Source: Pectinophora gossypiella
Taxonomy: Eukaryota > Arthropoda > Insecta > Lepidoptera > Gelechiidae
Direction: 5' to 3'
NCBI RefSeq assembly: GCF_024362695.1
Contig: NC_065406.1
Span: 7,936,001-8,000,000, forward strand
DNA length: 64,000 nucleotides
In this document: positions 22,401 through 30,300 of the stretch, one piece after another
Position numbering within the stretch: the stretch's first letter is position 1
Layout: each line of letters opens with the position of its first letter
Translations under genes and position numbers: made by a program
Notes under the pieces: generated by a model
The model's database searches: none
What the model saw: only the letters and a program-made list of their open reading frames with translations
What the model was told of the DNA's origin: nothing

Positions 22401-23311
22401 GTAAGCAATCTTAAACTGACCTGGTGGGCTGCTTGTGACAGGCTAACGGCTGTGCGCTTAAACTTTTTAAGACCTATAGTTAAAGTAGTATCCTGGTAAC
22501 CTAGGCTTGGTTGCCTGGTCTAACCCAGTTTCGAACATTCCGATTTTTCTATCGTGTGGGTTGTGAAGTGGATTACCAACCCCATCAACCCTTGTGTCAG
22601 GGCTATTATTGAGCCGCCAAAGGCCCCTGACATGGCTCATATTACGACTACTTACTTACATCAGTAATTAGTAACCAGGACTAACGGCTTAACGTGCCTT
22701 CTGGAGCACGGATCATCTTTCTTTCGGATAATCAGGATCAGCCTGTAACAATCGTAACCAAACTAGGGATCACGAAGTAGTTTTGTGATTCCCGGGATTC
22801 GAACCCGGGACCTCCGGATCGTGAGCCTAACGCTCAACCAATGGACCACGGAGACCGTTGAAACATTCCAATATCCCAATTCGACAACGACGACGTTAAC
22901 TTTACGAGTAAGTCGCGCGAATCTAAACGCCACAGAGTACCTACTTTTATAACTATAGTTATAACTACGTAGTTATAAGTTACGGATTAGTTTATAAGTT
23001 AACACACATTCTTAGAAACGTTTTTACAATCTGGCTAGGCCCTTGGATTTGATTCACGGGGTAGATTTTCATATGGAAATATCCATAAGAAAATTTAGTT
23101 GTAGGTAATTTGGCAGACGCCTAGCTCAGCGCTGGTATATAGACTCCTGTGCTGTTGCCTATAGTTCGGTATGATTGGTGCAGGTATGCAGATAATACGT
23201 TTGAGCGAGGATCCATCTGTTGAGTTGTTCCAAGCTGACCACCCGTTCCTGTACATCCTGATGGGTCCCCGAGCTACCATTCTGTTTGTCGGAGTCTTCC
23301 GAGGTCAATGA
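7419..23311 (+). CDS. Serpin with constant exons and an array of alternative reactive-loop exons
   Basis: Constant coding exons, all with GT/AG borders: 7419-7475, 9079-9213, 10032-10238, 10572-10670, 10763-10903, 11428-11649 and 12935-13079. The first six are in phase 0; the seventh ends in phase 1. Together they encode about 335 residues of serpin core: helix A, the VVSSPLSAEFVLALLALG block, ANRVYV, the INQWVE shutter turn, LVLVNALYFKGTW, the MLSMPYEGEESSLVIILP block, and the hinge VNEEGAEAAAAT. The hinge has small residues at P15-P9, as in inhibitory serpins. Every downstream alternative exon starts in phase 1 and supplies reactive loop, strands s1C/s4B/s5B and stop. The first exon shows no signal peptide, so the constant form looks cytoplasmic. 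Related genes are moth serpin-1/serpin-28 and fly Spn42Da. Confidence 0.9.
7476..9078. other. Serpin intron 1, with repeats
   Basis: No coding exon is supported. It holds a truncated SINE-like fragment at about 8587-8712 (same family as 59592-59905) and a TIR element at about 8777-9029, which ends only about 50 bases before the exon 2 acceptor. Confidence 0.5.
8777..9029 (-). repeat. MITE-like element, copy 1
   Basis: Shares GTAGTTTCC termini and internal blocks (GTGACAAAAAACGTTTTC, GTCACGTTTTTCTATGACGTCACAGGTTGC, TTTTGACGTTTAGTAAAAAG) with 60703-61022 in reverse orientation. Confidence 0.6.
9214..10031. other. Serpin intron 2
   Basis: AT-rich, no exon seen. A short tandem repeat, about three copies of ACTTCGTAAATTA, lies around 9711-9751. 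Confidence 0.5.
10358..10520 (+). mobile_element. 3' end of a non-LTR retrotransposon
   Basis: The plus frame reads GAFKARVNRHLLGKLHLRPR then a stop, a typical non-LTR ORF2 C terminus. The same segment occurs reversed at 63508-63690. Confidence 0.6.
11036..11206. repeat. Palindromic MITE
   Basis: Long inverted repeat: TTTACCACCTTACAAATAAA... on the left pairs with ...TTTTTTATGTGTAAGGCGGTAAA on the right. The arms (AAACCAGGGATGAACGTGGG, TTTGACAGCCAAGC) extend almost to a short loop near 11115-11135. It lies in the serpin intron at 10904-11427. Confidence 0.75.
11765..11905 (+). repeat. Retroposon 3' tail with GATGAT end
   Basis: The block CCTTCGCGGGTTGGAAGGTC...CCTGTGAAAAACGGGATAATGCTAGGGAGATGATGAT recurs reversed at 29820-29940. 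Simple GAT repeats at the 3' end suggest an RTE-type tail. Confidence 0.5.
12305..12365 (+). repeat. Poly(A)-tailed retroposon fragment (family R1)
   Basis: Degenerate copy of GTCCGGCCAAGTAGTTAATGCC...AATAAGTCACGTCAAAA. Other copies lie at 21570-21700, 26388-26680, 30290-30930, 35270-35322, 52112-52168, 55365-55585 and 63005-63285. Confidence 0.55.
12462..12768 (-). mobile_element. tRNA-derived SINE
   Basis: Minus-strand head with Pol III boxes: GTGCTCCAGTGGTTGAGCG (A-like) and GGTTCGAATCCCGG (B box), then the common SINE body. Flanked by AAGTTC target duplications. Confidence 0.8.
13080..13791. other. Intron before the alternative exon array
   Basis: Starts with the constant-exon donor GTAAGA at 13080. 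I see no exon, repeat or RNA gene; it would be the place to look for a docking or enhancer element for exon choice. Confidence 0.4.
13792..13955 (+). CDS. Alternative serpin exon a: furin-like loop, RDEL tail
   Basis: Acceptor GGCGCAG at 13785-13791, then two bases completing the split codon and 54 codons including TAG. The loop after the hinge reads AGVVRTRRALEQ; the serpin C-terminal FKMDRPALVLVLV core follows. By canonical 17-residue spacing P1-P1' is Arg-Arg within R-T-R-R, a furin-type recognition motif. The last residues are QRDEL, a KDEL-type ER-retrieval signal. Drosophila Spn4A couples a furin-directed loop with HDEL in the same way. The core is Ala rather than Phe after DRP, a mild deviation. 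Stop is only 18 bases before the next alternative exon, so exons a and B compete as 3' splice sites. Confidence 0.78.
13974..14104 (+). CDS. Alternative serpin exon B: P1 Arg-Ser
   Basis: Acceptor GCGCGCAG ending 13973; 43 codons including TGA. The loop continues GVSVMMR-SARPPVQRF, placing Arg at P1 and Ser at P1', the classic trypsin-like target bond. The C-terminal barrel is FIAKRPFLYLLLGAESNALF followed by IGFYRGPP. An AATAAA lies downstream at 14376-14381. Together with exon C and exon J it forms one sequence subfamily (FLYxLxGP...LFxGxxRG). Confidence 0.85.
14637..14706 (+). pseudogene. Relic of exon a (a')
   Basis: This stretch aligns with the second half of exon a (GTTGGxGCTxGTGT...GGTAGCGCAGxAGGTG) and ends with the same AGCTATAGCAG just before the exon C acceptor. 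The reactive-loop half is missing and the frame is broken. The flank before it (from about 14585) also matches the flank before exon a, so the whole a+B pair was duplicated and this copy of a decayed. Confidence 0.65.
14725..14942 (+). CDS. Alternative serpin exon C: P1 Arg-Ser, extended Cys/Lys tail
   Basis: Acceptor GCGCGCAG ending 14724; 72 codons including TAA. The loop is GMLLMLR-SASQPVQRF with Arg P1 and Ser P1', and the barrel FVAKQPFLYLLLGPDHHALF is intact. It is a close duplicate of exon B, but B's TGA stop is CGA here, so translation runs on for about 30 residues and ends in a Cys/Lys-rich tail (CNNCPKCCKKKCTKN). Whether that tail is used or just neutral read-through is unknown. Confidence 0.78.
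15155..15297 (+). CDS. Alternative serpin exon D: P1 Thr-Ser
   Basis: Acceptor GTGTTTCAG ending 15154; 47 codons including TAA. The loop AVLMSLT-SFIMDAPPSPRF gives P1 Thr and P1' Ser by canonical spacing; a shift of one residue would give Leu. The C-terminal part (RFVADRPFLAAIIVDGAPHF, ATYHGP) is the second subfamily of this array, shared with E, G and I. Confidence 0.85.
15577..15716 (+). CDS. Alternative serpin exon E: P1 Thr-Ala
   Basis: Acceptor TGTTGCAG ending 15576; 46 codons including TAA. The loop AMLVCMT-ACIIGEPPKPRF places Thr at P1 and Ala at P1', with Met at P2. The barrel FVADRPFLAAIVTDGAPYF and the end ATYHGPQH are intact. The 65 bases before it (TTTCTGTGG...GGTGTCGGA...TGAACAGAGA) are conserved before exons G and I. 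Confidence 0.85.
16188..16290 (+). pseudogene. Relic alternative exon F
   Basis: A decayed D/E/G-type cassette. Fragments such as GATGATGTGTGC, CCATACCTGGATGCT, CACCTACCCCGGGCCTACAT and CTGTAATAACTC align with exon G and its 3' flank, but the acceptor, much of the PPKPRFVAD segment and the reading frame are lost. Confidence 0.55.
16612..19513. mobile_element. TIR DNA element with subterminal repeats, host of an RTE fragment
   Basis: Ends are inverted: AGGTAAACGCTCCTATTA on the left and its complement TAATAGGAGCGTTTACCT on the right, flanked by TA. About eleven copies of a GGCGGTAATAG-type motif or its complement occur within both ends (e.g. 16626, 16650, 17020, 17065, 17190, 17446, 19268, 19302, 19489). 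No transposase is visible. The middle (about 17470-19065) is occupied by an RTE fragment. It lies between relic exon F and exon G. Confidence 0.75.
17480..19065 (+). pseudogene. Truncated RTE-type reverse transcriptase
   Basis: Reverse transcriptase readable in pieces across three frames: LKNNKAAGDDRITPELLRAG, LKNYRPISLLSHVYKLFSRV, LAFVDYEKAFDSIE, RQGDVISPKLFTAALE, the FADDIVLMAE catalytic motif, then the C-terminal WQWAGHIARR and RPATRWTDDL blocks. In-frame stops (TAG near 17737, TGA near 18025) and frameshifts (near 17930 and 18620) make it inactive. The endonuclease half is absent (5' truncation). The 3' end is TTGATGATGATGATTATTG, a short GAT-repeat tail typical of RTE elements. Confidence 0.85.
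19886..20016 (+). CDS. Alternative serpin exon G: P1 Arg-Ser
   Basis: Acceptor TGTGTTACAG ending 19885; 43 codons including TAA. The loop AMMVMCR-SAFMEPPKPRF has Arg P1, Ser P1' and Cys P2. The barrel FVADRPFLAAIMVDGAPYF and end ATYHGL are intact. It has its own AATAAA at 20109-20114, so it can act as an independent terminal exon. Confidence 0.87.
20508..20739. repeat. MITE
   Basis: Inverted ends: AGGGCTATGCGCAACGTGATAA left and its near-complement TTATCACGTTGCACGCGTTAGCC right. Confidence 0.65.
20780..20905 (+). pseudogene. Relic alternative exon H with dead acceptor
   Basis: The coding half PPKPRFVADRPYLAAIIM is still readable, then a frame break and stop (GACCTATAG) remove the last strand. 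The upstream flank ACGGTGGTGTTT is that of exon D, but CAG at the acceptor has become AAG. A downstream AATAAA survives at 20985-20990. Confidence 0.7.
21245..21408. repeat. GC-tipped MITE
   Basis: Inverted repeat arms GTAACCGCGCCGCGCGCGGC and its complement, with GGCTCTGCA/TGCAGACCC ends, AATTATAT next to each arm, and a loop near 21300-21345. Confidence 0.7.
21570..21700 (-). repeat. R1 retroposon fragment
   Basis: Minus-strand copy of the family described at 12305; poly(A) appears as T-run before GACGTGACTTAT. Confidence 0.6.
21814..21941 (+). CDS. Alternative serpin exon I: P1 Arg-Cys
   Basis: Acceptor TGTGTTACAG ending 21813; 42 codons including TAA. The loop ALVSRFR-CAIPQLNPRF gives Arg P1 and Cys P1', with a second Arg at P3. 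The barrel FVADRPFLAAIIVDSAPYF is intact with end VTYHGL. Its own AATAAA lies at 21994-21999, and its 70-base upstream flank closely matches that of exon G. Confidence 0.86.
22542..22861 (-). mobile_element. tRNA-derived SINE
   Basis: Complete minus-strand copy with tRNA-like head near 22790-22858 (B box GGTTCGAATCCCGG) and near-matching AACATTCC duplications on both sides. Confidence 0.8.
23184..23311 (+). CDS. Alternative serpin exon J: P1 Leu-Ser
   Basis: Acceptor TTGGTGCAG ending 23183; 42 codons including TGA. The loop GMQIIRL-SEDPSVELF places Leu at P1 and Ser at P1', a chymotrypsin-like target. The barrel FQADHPFLYILMGPRATILF and end VGVFRGQ belong to the B/C subfamily, and the flank GGTATGATTGGTGCAG resembles the flank before exon a. 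It is the last cassette I can find in the array. Confidence 0.84.
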
Positions 23312-23616
23312 AGAATGGAAGAATTATTTGATACCTGCTTTGTTGCAATATTATATCTATAAGAATCAGTAAGTACCTGCAAGCCAAGTTGCAAACGTTT
23401 TCACCTTAAAACGTTAACCCGTCTGAATTAAATGAACACCTTACGTCAAGAACGATGCATACTTGCGAGGTTTGAAAGACTTTGCTTGTGTTGCAGAAAC
23501 ACGTTCAATCAAAAAGTGTGCAACTTGGCTAACCCCCCCGATAAAACTGGTCATACGGTCATTTATATTTTCAGGTAAGCAAAACAAGGAACTAATCATT
23601 TTTGAGTATATTTTTT

Positions 23617-24152
23617 ATAGGCTAATCTCACACAACACCGCGCACTTTAGTAGCAGACGGATGCATTGAAGCAGATTTTGTTGCGGCGTATCGCGCGGCG
23701 AGGCAGTGAGCTCGCTGTCCGCGCGGATTACTGCCTCGCCGCGCATATACAGCGTGTTAGTGACATCGAAACGCATACTAAGGGGGATGATTCAGACCAT
23801 GATTCTGAGTTAATATCAAGTAGAATTTTCCGTCGCAAAATTCATGGTTTTTTTTTTAGTTTTTTTAAATTACTTACTTATTTTCAATTCTATAGGTACT
23901 TCTGCTATGGAAAATTCTTCCCTCAAAGTTTTCGTTACGATGTCACTAACACCCTGTATGCTACATACTAAAAAATACGCAGTCAGTATAAGTTATACGC
24001 GCTATAAAGCGGTTCGTCGTATTATTCGCAGTACCGCTTAACCACGCGTTCGTGTGTAAGGATTTTTAGGAATTAACAGATTACAAATCAATGCGATCTA
24101 CAAACCGCTTCACCGCCAACCATCGCGTCGGTGTGCAGTGTCGTGTGAGAAT
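23617..24152. repeat. TIR element containing a nested MITE
   Basis: Left end AGGCTAATCTCACACAACACCG pairs with right end CAGTGTCGTGTGAGAATAGTC. The internal MITE at 23749-23957 belongs to the family of 61053-61540. Confidence 0.5.
23749..23957. repeat. Hairpin MITE, GTTAGTGACATCG family
   Basis: Ends ACAGCGTGTTAGTGACATCG and CGATGTCACTAACACCCTGT are complementary, with further pairing inside (GGAAAATTC/GAATTTTCC). Confidence 0.7.
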
Positions 24153-25436
24153 AGTCTTAAAAGTTGTTTTTACTTTTGTTATAGATTCCTACCTACTTAC
24201 AAACTTATATACTTATTTTTTGAGCACTGAAATTAAAACACTCTCGTGAAACACTATGATGTCACTGTTGTTTTCTTTTTAGTTATTTAATATTGCTTTG
24301 TTATCTTATAATTCGTCGCTGATGTCGCGAATTGACGTTTTTGCAATTAAGGCGAAACTGATTTGCACCTTTTTGCAATTGTCAATAAGACACTAATCAC
24401 TTTAGCAAAACATTACAGATACGTCGGTGAGCAAAGTCAGGGACAAATAGCCAATAGGCTAGATATAAGAAATAAAATTATATAATAAAATTATTGATCC
24501 CACCGTTGGGCAAAGGCCACCCCTTGATTCTTCCACTCTTCTCGACTGCGCAATTCCGGCCAGACTTTTGGGCTGAAATCCTATGGTATGGTCCGTGTAT
24601 ATGTTTGTTAACGACTCTACGCATTTCTCAGAAACACTCACAAATCGTATTGCAGTAGGTAATTTTTTTGAATGAAGAATTATTAAACTTAGGGAATAGT
24701 GCAAAAATCAAAAAATAGTTTTGAAATTATGGTCAAAAAAGCATTATTATGAAAAAACAACAGCGTTGATGTCTTTTGTATGAAGGAAGCCCTTATTAGT
24801 GTTAGTAGGCAACATGAAACTGTTAGGTTGTTAATAGTACGTACAATTTTTTTTCCATATAGGGAATACAGCATGTGTCATAAAAAAAGTAATGTTATGG
24901 TCAAAAAGAGTTTCGTAATGATGATATTAAGGATAACAGTAAAATGAAATTATTTTATTGACCCAATCTTGCTATTCGACTACATGCTTTAATGGTATAA
25001 TAAGTAATATCATAAAAAAAATATCCATATTAATTAAGTATCATGTCGCAGTGGGTATACCGCATTACGTATACCTGTATATTATATTGTTATAAGTATA
25101 CTTATATAAAATATAAATAAAAAAAAACAAATGAAAAAAAAACATTAATTGAATGATTTGATTTTTGTGGTGTGAGCGTATCGTTTTTGATTTTTAATAT
25201 GAAAAATATATTTTTTAATCTACTAATGATATCACGCCATATTACTACCTACTAGGTATTACGTTCCGCTTACTCAACTTTTATTTACTGTTTTATGAAA
25301 TTAAACCGACATGCTTTAATTCGGTACCTATTTAATGTTATAATAATTAAACTACTTATACATTCCTTGAATTTTTAGAACAATTAAAAATCTTTCAAAT
25401 TTAAAATAGACAAGTTTATTTTACTCTAGACAGACA

Positions 25437-25737
25437 TTGGTGCTAATTCCTGTAAATACCATCTAATTTAATTTTAGGTTATATCTGTCATTTTCTTATC
25501 CGCCGAAAAGGAAAGGGATGGGTAATCGACAAGCATAAAATTTATGGAACACACGTCAATTTTAAGCACAAATCTAAAACAACCGTCTAAAAATTCGCCC
25601 GGGTTATTCATTTATTTACTCATTCTTCCTAAAATTAAGAGCTGTCAATCATCCGTCCCTTTCCTTTTCGGCGGATAAGAAAATGACAGGTATAACTTAA
25701 AGTAAAATTAAGAGATGTCTGCAGGAATCGGGGCCAT
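25437..25737. repeat. MITE with long inverted ends
   Basis: Arms include CTGTCATTTTCTTATCCGCC / GGCGGATAAGAAAATGACAG and outer TTCCTG...CAGGAA; the pairing extends about 90 bases with interruptions. Confidence 0.75.
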
Positions 25738-25774
25738 TATTAGTTATCTACTGTTATCAAAATGTCATGATCTT

Positions 25775-26053
25775 CTACCACGTGGGTTGTGAGGTGGTAT
25801 TATTTAGCCGCCAAAGCCCCTGACGTGACTCAAGTAACGACTACGTACTTACATCAGTAAGTAGTAACCGGGACCAACGGTGCCTTCAGTTAACGTGCCT
25901 TCCGAAGCACGGATCATCTTACTTTCGGACAATCAGGTGATCAGCCAGTAATTTTTACAAAGTGATTTTTGTGATTTGTCTCCACCGGGATTCGAACCCG
26001 GGACCTCAGGATCGTGAGCAGAACGCTCAACCACTGGACCACGGAGGCCGTTA
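25775..26053 (-). mobile_element. tRNA-derived SINE
   Basis: Minus-strand copy with B box GGTTCGAATCCCGG in its head near 25990-26050. Target duplication not clear. Confidence 0.7.
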
Positions 26054-26387
26054 GACTATTTAACTTTGCAGTCTCTAGTTTTTGCCAGAAACCGTGCAAA
26101 TAACTCGCATCAAATGAGTTGCATTTCAGTCGACTATTTGTTATTGTAGCAGAGCTGACCGGCCATCAAGCGTTTCAATGGCTTCGCTAGGTGCACAAAC
26201 ACATGAATACTTACAAAAACATAGTCTTAACTTTACTCATCAACAATAGGCCATATTACATAGTGATGTATAAGTATAAAGGTATCTATTGGAAATTGCA
26301 ATGGCCTCATCATCGGTCTTGACGAGAAACTTACTTATATATCTATGTGTTCCGAAGCACTGAGGAGCTTGGAACGAAAGTTATTAC

Positions 26388-26680
26388 TCAGGGACGGTAC
26401 TGAAAAGTATCGGCGTTCGAAGGACGTAAATACGATCCCGACGACCCGATTACTCTAGTCATAGAGGTGGCCAATCAGCTCGCGACACTAAACACTTCAG
26501 AACCCCGATACAGGGTCGATTAATTCTTTCAAATATTCTTCTTCTCAGACGACGCCCTGAGCCGAGGTTCGCGCCCAACTGGGCACCCTCACGCCTGTTG
26601 TCTTAATTTTGTACCGGGTGAACCCTCAGCGCTTCCTATTTGTCCGGCCAAGTAGTTAATGCCATCTGCGGCAAAACGAA
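26388..26680 (+). repeat. R1 retroposon
   Basis: Near-complete plus-strand copy (AACACTTCAGAACCCCGATAC, CTGAGCCGAGGTTCGCGCCC, CCGGCCAAGTAGTTAATGCC); poly(A) end lost. Confidence 0.6.
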
Positions 26681-27321
26681 AGTTATTGAATATTCATCGA
26701 TCGTACCTCCAACCTACCCAAAATAATACATTCACTGTTCTTATGTAGGTCTCCCTACCTCATATTATTATTTTATGATAGGATTCACTAAACAAGTTGC
26801 TACTAAGGTAGGAACACTGAAAAAAAGAACTATCTTGCAAGTATTTATGCATAGCAAAAGTTTTGAACACGCAGTTTGCTTCAAATTTTGTCAGTCGTAA
26901 ATTTTGTGTTGAACTGTCCTTGGTAATAAATAATTTTAAAAGTCGCTTTATGTCTAAACTTTCGTTTAAAATGTCTTACTTATTAATTAGACAGCTGCAC
27001 AATGAAGTACGTATACATCAAAGTTATATTAGGAAAAAAAGTAGGTAGGTATTGTTCTGGTAAATTAATCAAGCTTGTAAACCAACACGTACTAAGATTT
27101 ATTTGAGTAGAATTTGTAGGTACAACAAAATTTCAATTAAGTAATCTTGCAAAACGCTAGTTTGAAAATAAATCTCATTATCGTATATAGCTAATTTCCT
27201 ACATGGTGTATTAATTATTCTCATTAACTCAGTTCTGAGTATTTGCTTTAGAGCTAGTGGAACAGAAAACATTTTCAATCGTTATGGCTAGTTTGATCCG
27301 CAGTTTGATAACGTACCTCGG

Positions 27322-30300
27322 TCAGTCCGCTCGCGACCCGCCATGCTTCCGCGGGGCTCTCTCAACCAACATATTCGCCGGTAAAGTCACATGAACTTAA
27401 TTAGCGTCAACATAAAACGCACCCACAGTGAATCCAATGAATTATTGTTGCATACCTACCTGTAATCAGGCATGACGGCAAACAGTATTAGATTGCAGAT
27501 TTTGGTGTGTCTACTTACTGTAGAAGCATGTGTATACAGTTTCAATATTCCAACATATGATCAAAGATATCAGAATCCGCATACAGCAGAACACCACGAA
27601 AGATGGTTAGTAGCAGCGCACAGCATGCTATGTCCGTCTTATCAGAACCACCATTGGTTATCCTGTCCAGTGTTTTTCAGTAACTCTGCTGTAAACAGTG
27701 TTAAGCAGCGTAGTGATCCGAGTGATGTGACAAGAAATCTTCATCAACTGCTACAACAAACATATAAGCCGGTACAAGATAATGTAAGGTCTGGATTAAA
27801 CTTGAATCCTAATTTAGTACAGCAACCTCTAATGACAAACAATTTGCAAAACTCATGGTATCACAGCTTAATACAAAGATTACAGCATCAAATAGAGAAC
27901 ATAATGCATGTAAATAAGAATGGACTTTTAAAGAATGCCTTACCTATGTATAACTACAATCCTTTGAAAAAAAGCAATGATGAATTTCATTTTCCATTGG
28001 AAGATATTAAAAGAGAACTACATAGGAAACAAAAGATGACTCAGCTTCTACCTAAACTGAACAAGTACGGTAGTGACAAGAATACAATTGCTACAAGAAC
28101 GCTTAATCGTAAAACAAGAGAAACTGCCACAACATCTGTACCCATTATGAACTCTGTAACACATCCAATGATAGTTCATAGCATAGCGAGTATGGTACAA
28201 AGAAAACGTGACCCAAGCGGGAAACGTCTTTTAAATTCTGTAACAGTGAAGTACACTGCTACGACTGTTCCATTTAATTTCCAAAGGGCTCGTAGAACAG
28301 AAATGTCAAAAAATATTGAAAAGAATGATAACATTTCAAAGCGCTACGAAAAGGTTTTGTCGTTAAAGCCATCGAAAATTGAGGAAGCAGGCACAACCTC
28401 TGTATGCGTTATTTCCGAGAAATACGTTGCGACTTCAATGAGCACTTTAAAATTTAGTATGATTTCAGAAAGTCCTGGAATAGCACGATTTGATTCTGAA
28501 TCGTCCTTAACAGTTCCACCTTCGACCAGTTCACCAGTAAGCGAAGCAACATTCACGTCAAAAGATCGGCCAACAACAGAAATAACTCAATCAGTGTCTA
28601 AAATATTTCAGAAGGTTGAAGCACTGCAAAGACCTGTTTCTTTGCCAATACATCCGATTTATAAACATCCATATTTGGACGTGCAAGAAAAGTATTTGCA
28701 AAAACTTGATCACTTTGAACACAAATTTTATACGGTAAGTATGTACATTTTATTTGTCATAAGTGGTTTAATCATGTAGGTAGGTGCTTAGATCTTTATT
28801 ATCCAAATGTTAAGTAAGTAAATAACATATCAACCGAATCAATTAGCTTCTCTAGCTTGTTATGGTTATTTAATACAACTTACGTCGATGTCAATCAATT
28901 TATTTGTTCATTATTTAAAAGTGAAATCGATGTTAAAGTACCTAACAGGTCTATTTGAATCAATTTTACTGTAGATAAATTTACTGCCTTGCCTATTGGG
29001 TTTATTTTGTCAATGATCTTGATATCATGGGTTAGTGATCTGGTGAACCACTAAGATTTGTCTGTCTTTAGTCATATGATCAATAAGCAATAAGCGTAAT
29101 CACGTAGGTATGTCTCATTAGACATACCCCGGTGGGACATTTCCCACCGGGGTAAGCAGAGACTATGGAATTCCATTTGTTTCGATTTGGACTCACTTCT
29201 CTTACTTCCTCCGAATTCATGCCGGTTTAGTGTCCTTTAGAGTAGATCGTATTAATAAACCTTTGCTAAGAACATCTCCACTTTGGCCAATGCCAACCCT
29301 ACACATAAGTGTAGTACTTATTACATTAGAGGAATTCGAAAACTACCTATTTGTTGGCAACAATAGGGCTAAGTTACGCTAAGTATCTATTACGCTATTA
29401 GAAGATAATTGTTCATACATGTAATTGAGATCGCAGACGTTACGTAACATAAAGCTGTGTCCACATGTGTAGATACCATCTCCAGACTGACGGTCTCCGT
29501 GGTCCAGTGGTTGAGCGTTGTGCTCACTATCCGGAGTTCCTGGGTTCGAATCCCGGAGGGGACAAATTACAAAAATCACTTTGTGGTCCCTAGTTTCGTT
29601 ACAGGCTGATCACCTGATTGTCCAAAAAGTAAGATGATCCGTGCTTCGGAAGTCACGTTAAGCCTTTGGTCCCGGTTATTACTTACTGATGTAAGTACGT
29701 AGTCGTTACATGAGTCACGTCAGAGGCCTATGGCGGCTCAATAATAACCCTGACACCAGAGTTGATGGGGTTGGTAATCCATCTCACAACCCACACGATA
29801 TAAGAAGACTCGATCATCATCTCCTTAGACGTTATCCTGTTTTTCACAGGGTCCGCTTACCTAACCTGAAGATTTGACAGGTAGGATATTTTTTACAGAA
29901 GCGACTGTGTATCTAACCTTCCAACCAACCAAAGCCAAGGAAAAACCTGTCCAATACATGTTAGGTCACATACCTCCGTATTTCTCGGCAACGTGGGCGA
30001 GGCAAATGATAATCATTTATGCTTTTAATCTCAAACAACACACCAAAGGAGGTACGATCCTATTGTAAGTTACAAGAAAAAAATATATTGTTGAATTTTC
30101 AGACAACGTTTACGAAACTATCGTCCATTAGTCCAGCCGATAGGCGTGAAAACGGAATAAGCTTTGTGGAGTCTGGTTTATTCTTGTACCTGATCCTGAC
30201 TGCATTTTCTATGGAGGTGGATCCGAAGACAAGAACAGAAATAGAGGAGACACTCGCGTTGCCCGCTTCTGATAAGGTAAAGTAACAAAGGATGCACTTA

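Larger units (their letters stand above)
23312..27321. other. Intergenic between the two serpins
   Basis: About 4 kb, repeat-rich and without a supported gene. Contains the TIR element at 23617-24152, a retroposon scrap near 24490-24560 (CCACCGTTGGGCAAAGGCC), an MITE at 25437-25737, a SINE at 25775-26053 and an R1 copy at 26388-26680. Confidence 0.5.
28735..30102. other. Intron of the large serpin
   Basis: Contains two adjacent perfect hairpins at 29107-29152, a tRNA-derived SINE at 29487-29815 and a retroposon tail at 29820-29940. No coding exon seen. Confidence 0.5.
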
